NCBI GenBank assembly: GCA_035940955.1
Contig: DASZEJ010000174.1
Location: 1 to 64,000, forward strand
Source: CADCVT01 sp035940955
Lineage (GTDB): Bacteria > Actinomycetota > Thermoleophilia > Solirubrobacterales > Solirubrobacteraceae
Direction of reading: 5' to 3'
Length of the DNA: 64,000 nucleotides
Of this stretch, positions 1 to 8,512 are shown piece by piece. The translations under genes were made by a program, and so were the position numbers. A model generated the notes under the pieces. That model was given only the letters and a program-made list of their open reading frames with translations. It had not been told where the DNA came from and ran no database searches. How positions within the stretch are numbered: the stretch's first letter is position 1; each line of letters starts with the position of its first letter.

Positions 1-361
<361 letters not shown>

Positions 362-432
362 GATGATTTTTGATGCTCGAGCGTGGCTACTGCGCAGTTT
401 TGAGGGACCGCCGAGGAGGAGCGCTCTCACGT

Positions 433-551
433 GTTCCGGTGGTCATGGCGAGGGGGAAACACCTCTTCCCATTCCGAACAGAGCAGTTAAGCCCCTCAGC
501 GCCGATGGTACTTGGCCCGCAAGGGCCCGGGAGAGTAGGACGCCGCCGGTT
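433..551 (+). rRNA. rrf: 5S ribosomal RNA
   Basis: The sequence carries the 5S core (CCCATTCCGAACAGAG at 468-483 and GGGAGAGTAGGACGCCGCC at 529-547). Helix I can be drawn between 436-443 and 542-549 as eight pairs including G-U pairs, which sets the approximate ends. The gene lies about 70 nt after the 23S gene and directly before a strong terminator. Ends are uncertain by a few bases. Confidence 0.93.
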
Positions 552-560
552 TGATTCAGC

Positions 561-588
561 GAAGGGCCGCCCCTCGGGGCGGCCCTTC
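561..588 (+). terminator. Rho-independent-type terminator of the rRNA operon
   Basis: A near-perfect inverted repeat, GAAGGGCCGCCCC at 561-573 and GGGGCGGCCCTTC at 576-588, can form a 13-bp stem with a very short loop. It is followed by GTCGTT rather than a long T run. It lies about 10 nt after the 5S gene, which fits termination of the rRNA operon. Confidence 0.85.
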
Positions 589-612
589 GTCGTTCCGTAG
601 GCGCGCCGCCCG

Positions 613-760
613 GCTTCCCGCCGCCTGCCCGCCCGCGGTCGCGCGCGGCGCCGCTGCTCCGCTTCCCGCCGCCTGCCCGCCCGCGGTCGCGCGCGGCGCC
701 GCCGCTCCGCTTCCGGCCGCTGTCCCGCCGGGCCTACCCGCCCGCTATCGCCCGCGCGGC
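613..760. repeat. 48-bp GC-rich tandem repeat at the 3' end of the FAD dehydrogenase gene
   Basis: Two 48-bp units (613-660 and 661-708) differ at only one visible position. A third, diverged unit begins at 709 with GCTTCCGGCCGC and runs through the stop codon of the minus-strand FAD gene at 734-736. The array therefore looks like outward duplication from the gene's 3' end. Confidence 0.8.
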
Positions 761-2398
761 GAGCCGGCCCGTGAAGATGCAGCCGCCGAGGAACGTCCCC
801 TCGAGCGCGCGCTTGCCGTGGAGGCCGCCGCCGCCGAAGCCGGCGGCCTCGCCGACGGCGTAGAGGCCGTCGATCGGCTCGCCGTCCGGGGTCATGACGC
901 GGCAGTCGAGGTCGGTCTGGATGCCGCCGAGCGACTTCCGGGCCATCGGCTGCAGGCGGATCGCGATGAGCGGGCCGGCGTCCGGGTCGGCGATCCGCTG
1001 GAACTTGCACGTCCGGAGGCGGTCGCCGCGCCATGCGCGCAGCTGGGCGATGCGGCGGATCTGGTCGTCGTTCCACAGCGCCTTGCCGCGGGCGAGGGCG
1101 TCGTCGTAGCGGCGGACCTCGCGCTCCATGAGGTCGGCGTCCAGGGCGCCGTCGCCGGCGGCCTCGCGCATCCGGTCCGCCAGGCGGGGGAGGGAGGGGG
1201 CGGTCACGAAGTCGGGGCAGCGCTCGGTGAAGTACCGCACGAGCGTCGGCTTGCCGAGCAGGATCCCGAGGAGGAAGCGCGGCAGCGACTTGTTGCGGAT
1301 GCTCGGGTTGTGCTGGGCCCCCGAGACGTCGAGCTCGCGCCGGGCGATCTTCTCGTTGCAGACGATCCACGCGTACTTCTGCGTCGTCTCGTTGCACATG
1401 CGCTCGAGGGCGTAGTAGTTGTCGAACGTCGGCATGACCGGCGGCCAGAACCGCTCGCCGGTCGGCTTGAGCATCAGCCCCGAGCGGGGCGGGATGAGCT
1501 TGAGGCCGTGCAGCGGCCGGCGCGGCTCGGGGTGGCGGACCGCGTCGGCGTAGTTCCACATGCGCGACAGGTGGGTCACGTTGCCGCCGATGCGCGTCAC
1601 CTCCTCGTGCAGCGCGCCGTCGGCGTAGTAGTGCGACCCCATGAGGATGTGCTCGGGCGCCTCGCCCAGCTCCGCCGGCCACTCGCGGCGGACGATGTCG
1701 AGGTTGCCGCCGACGCCGCCGGAGGCGAGCACGACGGCCCGCGCCCGAAGGTCCTGCGCGGCGCCGCCGGGCGCGGCTCCGCGGGAGCGGTCCGACTCGA
1801 CGCCCGCCGCGGCCCCCTCCGGCACGACCCGCACTCCCTCCACGCGCCCGTCGCCGTCGCGCAGCAGCTCGACGACGCGGGTCCGGAGCCTCACCTCCAC
1901 GGCCGATCGGCGCGGGTGGGCCTGGATCGCTCCCCACGTCGCGTCGACCAGCGCCTTTCCGGTGCCCCACGTGAGATGGAACCGCGGCACGGAGTTGCCG
2001 TCGCCGTCCACGCCGCGCTCGGCCCAGTTGACGACCGGGAAGAACTTGACGCCCAGGCCGCGCAGCCACCCGCCGACCTCGTCGCGCGAGCGGCGGACGT
2101 ACTCCGCCGCCCACCGGCGCGGCAGGTCGTCGTCGGGGCCGAAGTCGGCGATCCGGGTCCAGTCGTCGTAGGCGAGCTCGAAGCTGTCGCGGATCCCGGA
2201 GCGGCGCTGCTCGGGCGAGTCGACCATGAACATGCCGCCGAACGCCTCGCGCGCCAGGCCGCCGACCTCCTCCGGGGCGCAGCGGTCGACGAGCAGCACG
2301 CTGCGGCCGCGGTTGAGCAGCTCGAGCGTCGTCACCAAGCCGGCGATCCCCGCGCCGACGACGATGACGTCCCGCTCGCGCTCGCGCTCCCCTTCCAT
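734..2398 (-). CDS. FAD-binding dehydrogenase (fumarate reductase/3-ketosteroid dehydrogenase-like flavoprotein)
   Basis: A 554-residue flavoprotein. It opens with a Rossmann FAD motif, VIVVGAGIAGLV, near residues 10-21, and ends with the second FAD-contact region GLYAVGEAAGFGGGG followed by GTFLGGCIFTGRLAA. Family members oxidise or reduce activated C-C bonds of steroids or organic acids; the substrate here is not visible. The ATG overlaps the stop of the upstream decarboxylase gene (ATGA), so the two are probably translated together. A related type in actinobacteria is annotated simply as FAD-binding dehydrogenase, and I would not go further than that. Confidence 0.88.
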   Translation of the reverse strand: MEGERERERDVIVVGAGIAGLVTTLELLNRGRSVLLVDRCAPEEVGGLAREAFGGMFMVDSPEQRRSGIRDSFELAYDDWTRIADFGPDDDLPRRWAAEYVRRSRDEVGGWLRGLGVKFFPVVNWAERGVDGDGNSVPRFHLTWGTGKALVDATWGAIQAHPRRSAVEVRLRTRVVELLRDGDGRVEGVRVVPEGAAAGVESDRSRGAAPGGAAQDLRARAVVLASGGVGGNLDIVRREWPAELGEAPEHILMGSHYYADGALHEEVTRIGGNVTHLSRMWNYADAVRHPEPRRPLHGLKLIPPRSGLMLKPTGERFWPPVMPTFDNYYALERMCNETTQKYAWIVCNEKIARRELDVSGAQHNPSIRNKSLPRFLLGILLGKPTLVRYFTERCPDFVTAPSLPRLADRMREAAGDGALDADLMEREVRRYDDALARGKALWNDDQIRRIAQLRAWRGDRLRTCKFQRIADPDAGPLIAIRLQPMARKSLGGIQTDLDCRVMTPDGEPIDGLYAVGEAAGFGGGGLHGKRALEGTFLGGCIFTGRLAARAIAGG

Positions 2399-3996
2399 CA
2401 GGCCAGGGCCATCCCCGGCTGCACCGGCACCTCGATCACGTTCGGCCCGTCGGACGCGATCGCGCTCGACAGGGCGTGGACCAGCTCGTCCCGCGAGGAG
2501 GCCTTCGTCGCCGGCACGCCGTACCCCGACGCCACGGCGGCGACGTCGAGCCGGGGCAGGTCGAGCCCCGGCGCGCCCGCGACGCTCTCCATCATCGCGA
2601 ACCACTTGAGGATCGAGTACTCGTCGTTGCGCGGGATCAGGAACGTCACCGGCACGTGGTACGCCGCCGCGGTCCAGAACGTCTGGATCGCGTACTGCGC
2701 CGACCCCTCGCCGACGACGCACACGACCGGCCGGTCGGGCTGGGCGAGCTGCACGCCGACGGCCGCCGGCATGCCGAACCCGAGCCCGCCGCCGGCGGAG
2801 AAGTAGTACGACCCGGGCCGCCCGAGGCGAAGCTGGTTGCGCAGCGCGAGCGTGCTCGCCGGCGACTCGAGCACCACGATGCCGTCGTCCGGCAGCGCCT
2901 CGCGCAGCGCGGCCATCGCGTGCGAGGCGTTCATCGGGTCGGACTCCGGCATCTGCTCGGCCGGCGGGCGCGGCTCCGGCGCCTCGCGGCGCGGCTCGCC
3001 GGCGGCGTCGAGCAGCGCCTTGAGCGTCAGCGCGACGTCGGCCACGATCGCGTCGCCCATCGGCGCGCGCGCGGCCTCGTCCGGGTCGCTCGTGATGGCG
3101 ACGAGCTTCGTCCCGTCGGGCAGCAGCGGCCCGGGGATGTTCGGGTAGTAGGGGAAGACCGACGACCCGGCGACGAGCACGAGGTCGTAGCCCTGCAGCG
3201 TCTCCCCGAGCGGCCCGATCGCGGGGGGAAGGATGCCCTGGAAGAGCGGGTGGTCCTCGGGGAAGCCGAGCCGCCCGCCGCCCGGCGCGGGGGTGGCGAA
3301 GACGGGCAGCCGCAGCCGCTCGGCGAGCGCGACCGCGGTGTCCCAGGCGCCGCTCGCGTCGACGTCCGGCCCCGCGACGAACACCGGGTTCTCGGCCTCG
3401 GTCAGGCGCCGCGCGAGGTCGCGCACGACCACGGCGTCGGCCTGCGCCCGCGCGCCGACCGTCCGCGCCGCCTGGTGCGCGACGGCGTCGTCCTCCACCT
3501 CGGCGTCCCAGTCGTCCATCGGGATCGAGACGAACACCGGGCCCTTCGGCGGCAGCGACGCGAGGTGGGCGGCGCGCGCCAGCGCGTGCGGGACGTCCCC
3601 GGCGCGCGGCGGCTCGTAGCTCCACTTCACGCTCGGCAGCGGCACCCGGGCGGCGTCGCGGTTGGTCAGGTTCGCCTGCAGGGTCATCAGCCGCCGGGCC
3701 TGCTGGCCGGCGGTGACGACGAGCGGAGCGTGGTTGGCCTGCGCGTTGAAGATCGCGCCCATGCCGTTGCCGACGCCCGGCGCGGTGTGCAGGTTGACGT
3801 GCCCGACCCGGCCGCTGGCCTGCGCGAAGCCGTCCGCCATCCCGACCGCGACGATCTCCTGGAGCCCGAGCACGTAGCGGAAGTCGTCGGGGAAGTCCGC
3901 CAGCATCGGCAGCTCCGTCGATCCGGGGTTTCCGAACATCGTCGTCATCCCCCGGTCGCGCCACATCTCGAACACGGCCTCGCGAACGGTCGTCAT
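2398..3996 (-). CDS. Thiamine-diphosphate enzyme, benzoylformate decarboxylase-like
   Basis: A 532-residue ThDP enzyme colinear with benzoylformate decarboxylase (MdlC). Ser26 (NPGSTELP), Glu47 (GLQEIVAVG) and His70 (NLHTAPG) sit at the same numbers as MdlC active-site residues. The C-terminal ThDP/Mg motif starts GEGSAQYAIQ, with Glu where MdlC has Asp. The region VFPYYPN (281-287) aligns with VFRYHQY of MdlC, so catalytic His281 is replaced by Tyr284. It is the first gene of a two-gene operon with the FAD dehydrogenase. It may be a decarboxylase or lyase for a different 2-oxo acid; mandelate-pathway function is not established. Confidence 0.85.
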   Translation of the reverse strand: MTTVREAVFEMWRDRGMTTMFGNPGSTELPMLADFPDDFRYVLGLQEIVAVGMADGFAQASGRVGHVNLHTAPGVGNGMGAIFNAQANHAPLVVTAGQQARRLMTLQANLTNRDAARVPLPSVKWSYEPPRAGDVPHALARAAHLASLPPKGPVFVSIPMDDWDAEVEDDAVAHQAARTVGARAQADAVVVRDLARRLTEAENPVFVAGPDVDASGAWDTAVALAERLRLPVFATPAPGGGRLGFPEDHPLFQGILPPAIGPLGETLQGYDLVLVAGSSVFPYYPNIPGPLLPDGTKLVAITSDPDEAARAPMGDAIVADVALTLKALLDAAGEPRREAPEPRPPAEQMPESDPMNASHAMAALREALPDDGIVVLESPASTLALRNQLRLGRPGSYYFSAGGGLGFGMPAAVGVQLAQPDRPVVCVVGEGSAQYAIQTFWTAAAYHVPVTFLIPRNDEYSILKWFAMMESVAGAPGLDLPRLDVAAVASGYGVPATKASSRDELVHALSSAIASDGPNVIEVPVQPGMALA

Positions 3997-4048
3997 GCGG
4001 TGAATCCATACCGGTTCTGCGACCGGCGCGCCGCAACGTGCCGCCGTC

Positions 4049-4054
4049 TAGATT
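4049..4054 (+). promoter_or_regulatory. Candidate -10 box (TAGATT), leaderless-type
   Basis: TAGATT ends 10 nt before the ATG at 4065, and no Shine-Dalgarno is visible. It is one of about a dozen similar sites in this window. Confidence 0.45.
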
Positions 4055-4064
4055 GCTGGCCGCG

Positions 4065-6950
4065 ATGCGCCGCGTCGCCCGTCTCGCTGCCCTCCTCGCG
4101 TGTGCGCTGCCCGCGCCGGCGCACGCCGCGTCGCTGTACGACGGGCCGCCGCCGCGGCCGGGCCCGGACATCCTCTACGCGCCGCCGGTCGACGCGCCGC
4201 AGCTCGCGAACGAGGGGATCTGGCGCGCGCCGCCGATCCTCGTATCCGGCGCGAGCGCGTACCGGCGCGGCGAGTTCCTGTACCAGGGGTGGCTGTTCGA
4301 CGACCACGGCGCTCGCGGCATGCGCGACCCGCGCGACCCGCGGCTGGACAACGACACGTTCTCGGCGCCGTACGGCACGTACACGTACCCGACCGACCCG
4401 CGGTACGCCCAGAACGCGGCCGACCTCGTCGAGCTGCGGATCCGCGCGCTGGACGACGTGACCGCGTTCCGCCTGACCTACAACACGCTCGTCGATCCCG
4501 AGCTGACCGCCACGACGATCGCGCTCGGCGACAGCCCCGCGCCCCTGCCGCTGCCGCACGGCGCGAACGCCCGGGCGCCCGCCGAGCTGTTCCTCACCGT
4601 CCACGGGTCGACCGCCGAGCTGCGGCGGGCGGGGACCGACGCGGTGCTGACGCCCGCGCCGTCGGTCACGGTCAGCGGCGAGCGCCAGCAGGTGGAGGTG
4701 CGCGTCCCGCGGGCGGCGTGGGACCCGGGACGCTCGGCGGTCCGCGTCGCGGCGGGGACCGGGCTGTGGAACCCGGCGGCGGGGCGCTACCTCGTGCCCG
4801 GCTCGTCGGCGTCGGCGACCGCGCCGGGCGGCGCGGGCGGTCTGGCGACGCCGACGGCGATCTTCGACGCAGCGTTCCGGTACGAGGTCCGCGACCCGGC
4901 GGCGCGCGCGCCCGGCGAGGAGCCGTGGCCGGAGATCCAGCGCCCCGAGTCGGCGTTCACGACGCCGCGCTGGTGGCGCGACCAGGCGCAGGGCGACGCG
5001 CTCGCGACGGGTGACCTGTCGCCGTTCTTCGCGGTCGTCGACTTCGGGGCGCTGCGCGACGGGCGCGACGACGACATGCCGGGCGCCGCGAAGGGGACGC
5101 CGGTCGCCGGGCCGATGAACCGCATCCTCGCGAGCCGCTTCCAGCCCGGGCAGGGGCAGGACTTCGACCGCGAGTGCGGGTCGGCGACGAACTGCGAGGG
5201 GGAGCTGCTCTCGCGCCTGCAGCCGTACGCGATCTACGTCCCGCGCAAGCCGATGCCGCCCGGCGGCTACGGGCTCACGCTGCTGCTGCACTCGCTGGCG
5301 GCGAACTACAACCAGTTCACCGGGTCCAACAACCAGTCGCAGCTCGGCGAGCGGGCCGGCGGGTCGATCGTCATCACGCCGGCGGGGCGCGGGCCGGACT
5401 CGTGGTACTACGGCGCGGCGGGGGCGGACACGTTCGAGGTGTGGGCGGACGTCGCGCGCCACCACCGGCTCGACCCGGACTGGACGGCGATCTCCGGCTA
5501 CTCGATGGGCGGCTACGGGACGTACAAGTTCGCCACGCAGTTCCCCGACCTGTTCGCGCGGGCGAACCCGGTGGTCGGGCCGCCGACGCTCGGCGTCTCG
5601 GTGACCGGCGACGACTCGACCGGTGGCGCGTCGACGAACACCGGGCCGATGCTGCCGTCGGTGCGGCACGTCCCGTTCCTCATCTGGGTCGGGTCGAACG
5701 ACCAGCTCGTGCCGATCAGCGGCACGACCGCGCACGCCAGGCGCTTCGACGACCTCGGCTACCGGTACGTGTTCGACGTGTTCGCGCCGGCCGACCACTT
5801 CGCGCTGGCGGTGAAGGACCAGTACGCGCCCGCGGCGGCCTTCCTCGGCGACGCGCGGGTGGTGCGCGACCCCGCGCACGTGACGTACGTCGTCAACCCG
5901 AAGATGGACTTCCCGGAGGCGGGGACGGTCGCCGACCACGCGTACTGGCTGTCGGGGCTGCGGGTGCGGGACGCGTCCGGCGGGGCGCCGCGGGGGTTCG
6001 TCGACGTCGTGTCGGAGGGGTTCGGGGAGGCGGACCCGGTGCCGGGGGCGACGGAGAGCGGCGGCGGTGCGCTGACCGGCGGCGGCCCGTTCCCGCCCGC
6101 GCTCGCGTACGCCGAGCGGCGGAAGGGCTGGGGCGAGGCGCGGGCGGCGCCGCGGCGCGACCGGCTGCGGATCGTCGCCGCCAACGTGTCCGACGTGACC
6201 GTCCACGTGCGCCGGGCGCGCGTGACGTGCGACGTGGACCTGGAGGTCGACAGCGACGGGCCGCTGACCGTGCGGCTCGAGGGGTGCGCCGGCCGGTCGG
6301 CGACGTTCGGCGGGGCTCGGTCGTGCCGGGCGGCGAACGGCTTCGTGCGCGCGTTCGCGCGACCGCGGGGGCGGCGGGTCGGGCTGGAGGCGGCGCAGAT
6401 CGCGGCCGGGCGGTTCGCCGTGGACGTGTTCCGGGTCTCGCGCGGGCGGCGGGTGACCGGCGAGCTGCGGGTCGCGCGGTTCCTGCGCCGGCGCGGGTCG
6501 TTCGCGTGGGACGGGCGCGGGCGCCGCGTCGGCGACGGCGTGTACGTCGTCCGGTTCACGAAGCGCCTGCGAGGCGGGCGGGTCGACGTGCGGCGCGTGG
6601 CGCTGGAGCGCCGGCGCGGGCGCTGGCGGCGGCTGCCGGACTACTACCGCCGCGCGTCGTGCGGGCGGCTGTCCTCGTTCAAGCTCCTGCGCCCGGCGTT
6701 CGGCGGGACGACGCGCCGGCGGCTCGGGATCGCGTTCCGGCTGTCGACGGTGTCGCGGGTGAGGGTCACGGTCATGCGCGGGCGCAGCGTGATGCGCCGG
6801 CTCGGGACGGCCCGCCGCGCCGCCCACCGGACCCACCGGCTGAGCCTGTCGCCGCGCGGCCTGCGCCGCGGGACGTACCGCGTGGTGCTCGACGTCCGGC
6901 CGCGCGGCGGCGAGCCGCTGCGGGCGGTGCTGGCGTCGCGGCGGCTGTAG
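4065..6950 (+). CDS. Secreted alpha/beta-hydrolase (esterase/prolyl-oligopeptidase-like) with a C-terminal beta-rich region
   Basis: A 961-residue protein with a signal peptide (Arg-Arg, hydrophobic core, APAHAA cleavage region at about 20). Residues about 60-300 look like a beta-sandwich of the glucodextranase/DOMON type. A serine-hydrolase domain follows, with nucleophile Ser480 in GYSMGGYG, a likely Asp in GSNDQLVP and a likely His in ADHFAL. The last 300 residues are Arg/Gly-rich strands that may bind an extracellular surface. ATG 4065 is preferred over GTG 4038 because it directly precedes the signal peptide. The substrate is unknown. It is divergently transcribed from the decarboxylase operon. 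Confidence 0.8.
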   Translation: MRRVARLAALLACALPAPAHAASLYDGPPPRPGPDILYAPPVDAPQLANEGIWRAPPILVSGASAYRRGEFLYQGWLFDDHGARGMRDPRDPRLDNDTFSAPYGTYTYPTDPRYAQNAADLVELRIRALDDVTAFRLTYNTLVDPELTATTIALGDSPAPLPLPHGANARAPAELFLTVHGSTAELRRAGTDAVLTPAPSVTVSGERQQVEVRVPRAAWDPGRSAVRVAAGTGLWNPAAGRYLVPGSSASATAPGGAGGLATPTAIFDAAFRYEVRDPAARAPGEEPWPEIQRPESAFTTPRWWRDQAQGDALATGDLSPFFAVVDFGALRDGRDDDMPGAAKGTPVAGPMNRILASRFQPGQGQDFDRECGSATNCEGELLSRLQPYAIYVPRKPMPPGGYGLTLLLHSLAANYNQFTGSNNQSQLGERAGGSIVITPAGRGPDSWYYGAAGADTFEVWADVARHHRLDPDWTAISGYSMGGYGTYKFATQFPDLFARANPVVGPPTLGVSVTGDDSTGGASTNTGPMLPSVRHVPFLIWVGSNDQLVPISGTTAHARRFDDLGYRYVFDVFAPADHFALAVKDQYAPAAAFLGDARVVRDPAHVTYVVNPKMDFPEAGTVADHAYWLSGLRVRDASGGAPRGFVDVVSEGFGEADPVPGATESGGGALTGGGPFPPALAYAERRKGWGEARAAPRRDRLRIVAANVSDVTVHVRRARVTCDVDLEVDSDGPLTVRLEGCAGRSATFGGARSCRAANGFVRAFARPRGRRVGLEAAQIAAGRFAVDVFRVSRGRRVTGELRVARFLRRRGSFAWDGRGRRVGDGVYVVRFTKRLRGGRVDVRRVALERRRGRWRRLPDYYRRASCGRLSSFKLLRPAFGGTTRRRLGIAFRLSTVSRVRVTVMRGRSVMRRLGTARRAAHRTHRLSLSPRGLRRGTYRVVLDVRPRGGEPLRAVLASRRL

Positions 6951-6955
6951 GGGCC

Positions 6956-7132
6956 TCAGCCCGCCGCGACGGCGGCCACGCCCGCGAAGTTCGTGCGTGC
7001 GGGCCGACGCGGCGTCACCCCGCCGCGACGGCGGCCACGCCGGCGGACATCGTGCGGACGGCCCGACGCGCGCTCACCCCGCCGCGACCGCAGCAACGCC
7101 GGCGAACACCGCCGCGGCTCCGGCGAGGCGGG
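6956..7132. repeat. 59-bp tandem triplication of the 3' end of the EamA gene
   Basis: Three 59-bp units start at 6956, 7015 and 7074, each with TCA followed by a nearly identical C/G-rich block. The unit at 7074 is the true gene end. The other two carry copies of the last codons plus stop in the two other frames, because 59 is not a multiple of three. Each copy still encodes AGVAAVAAG and a stop on the minus strand. Confidence 0.85.
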
Positions 7133-7898
7133 CGCGGCCTCCCTTCTCGGCGAGCAGGCGGGGGGCGAGGAGGGCGGCGATGACGACGCTCGACTCGCGG
7201 ATCGCCGCGACGGGCGCCGGGTCGGCGAGCTCGAGCGCCGCGAGCGCGAGGCCGAAGGCGCCGGCCATGGCGACGGCGATCGCGGCGGTGCGCAGGCCGA
7301 TCTGCGCGCGGAGGGCCGCCGTTCCTGTGCGGGCCGCGAAGGTCGCCGAGTACAGGGCGCCGGGGACGCCGACGACGATGCACAGGTACGGGATGGTCGC
7401 CGCGTGCTCGAGGCCGGCGTCGTCGGCGACGACGTAGCCGGCGATCGTGGCGCCGACCCCGAGAGCCAGGGCGACGTCGCGGCCGGCCGCCGGCGCGGCG
7501 CCGCCGCGCAGCAGGACGACGCCCGCGGCGACGAGCACCACGCCGGCGACCTGGACCGCGGTCGCGTCGCCGCGGCCCGCGACCGCCGCGCCGGCGAGGA
7601 CGAGCACCGGGGCGATCCCGCGCGCGATCGGGTACACGACGCCGAGGTCGGCGCGCGCGTACGCCGCGGCGAGCAGGACGAAGTACGCGGTCTCGAGCGC
7701 CACCGACGCGGCGGCGAAGGGCAGGGCGCGCGCATCGACGTCCCAGGTGAGCGCGGCGAGCGGGAGGCTCACGACGGCGACCAGCGCGAGCGCGCCCGCG
7801 GTCGCGGCGCGCGTGTTCTGCGCGCCGGCGAGCGCCACGTTCCATCCCGCGTGCAGCGCCGCCGCCGCGAGGGCGAGGAGGAACGCGCCGAGCGGCAC
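7074..7898 (-). CDS. EamA/DMT-family permease
   Basis: A 274-residue, almost entirely hydrophobic protein with about ten predicted helices, typical of the drug/metabolite transporter superfamily with two five-helix EamA repeats. The first half contains AYARADLGVVYPIARGIAPV, a hallmark of EamA repeats (position of a conserved Pro-Ile after an Ala-Arg-rich loop). The substrate is not predictable. The 3' end is copied twice downstream as a 59-bp repeat. The start ATG is at 7898, with no partner gene overlapping it. Confidence 0.82.
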   Translation of the reverse strand: MPLGAFLLALAAAALHAGWNVALAGAQNTRAATAGALALVAVVSLPLAALTWDVDARALPFAAASVALETAYFVLLAAAYARADLGVVYPIARGIAPVLVLAGAAVAGRGDATAVQVAGVVLVAAGVVLLRGGAAPAAGRDVALALGVGATIAGYVVADDAGLEHAATIPYLCIVVGVPGALYSATFAARTGTAALRAQIGLRTAAIAVAMAGAFGLALAALELADPAPVAAIRESSVVIAALLAPRLLAEKGGRARLAGAAAVFAGVAAVAAG

Positions 7899-8019
7899 GC
7901 GTCAGCGAGGGCCGGCGCCGTCGGAGTCGCGCGTCATCGCGAGCTGGTCCGGCCTGCGGGGCGCGAGGTCATGCGCGGGAGCATGCCCGAGCGGCCGGCG
8001 GGGGCGGTCGGCCGCGTGC

Positions 8020-8436
8020 TCAGCCGAGCTCGCGCAGGCGCGGGCGGGGCGGGCGGGGATCGGTGCCGGAGGTCGGCGTGACGCAGTGCTGGGGGCGGGG
8101 CACCGCCGCACCGGGCCGCCGCGGCCTGGTGGGCGGCCGCAGCGGGGTCCGGTGGGGGTGGACGCGGTCGACGGGCTCGTGCGCGGAGCCGGGCTCCGGG
8201 ACGTCGCGAAGGGTCGCGAATGCAACGGCCAGGTCGACGGCGTGCCGGAGCCGCTCGCGCCATGCGGCGCCGCTCGAGCGCCATGCGGCGCCGATCTCGC
8301 GCCGGTCCGCGCCCTCCCAGGCGCGATCCGCGCGGGGCTCCGGCCGCCCCGCGCCCGACGCCGCCGAGGCGGCACGCGGCCGGGCCGCGCCTCCCATGCG
8401 CGCCGGCGGCTCGGGTGCGGGGGACGGGGGGAACAT
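8020..8436 (-). CDS. Possible small hypothetical protein (start uncertain)
   Basis: This sits in the 614-bp gap between the EamA and DUF389 genes. A minus-strand frame ending at 8020 has strong third-position G/C bias and a sensible C-terminal half, with DLAVAFATLRD followed by a basic HPHRTPLRPP stretch. A short duplication gives GAAWR twice, at about 8260-8300. I do not recognise a family. The N-terminal third is low-complexity, so the real start may lie further downstream. The rest of the gap shows nothing I can name. Confidence 0.35.
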   Translation of the reverse strand: MFPPSPAPEPPARMGGAARPRAASAASGAGRPEPRADRAWEGADRREIGAAWRSSGAAWRERLRHAVDLAVAFATLRDVPEPGSAHEPVDRVHPHRTPLRPPTRPRRPGAAVPRPQHCVTPTSGTDPRPPRPRLRELG

Positions 8437-8497
8437 GTGTTCGGCAAGCTAAGGCTCGCGTCGGACGGACACGGGGTTCTGCAACGGAACTTGCGAG

Positions 8498-8503
8498 TAG
8501 GCT
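8498..8503 (+). promoter_or_regulatory. Candidate -10 box (TAGGCT), leaderless-type
   Basis: TAGGCT ends 9 nt before ATG 8513. No Shine-Dalgarno lies in the 9-nt interval. Confidence 0.45.
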
Positions 8504-8512
8504 CGCCGGCGC

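Noticed and set aside
551..2806. Long plus-strand open frames opposite the FAD dehydrogenase and decarboxylase genes
   Set aside because: High GC leaves antisense frames open. The translated sequence is low-complexity, while the minus-strand frames carry clear domains.
7902..8447. Alternative minus-strand frame in the gap before the DUF389 gene
   Set aside because: Its translation is almost only Pro, Arg, Ala and Ser, typical of an out-of-frame GC-rich reading.
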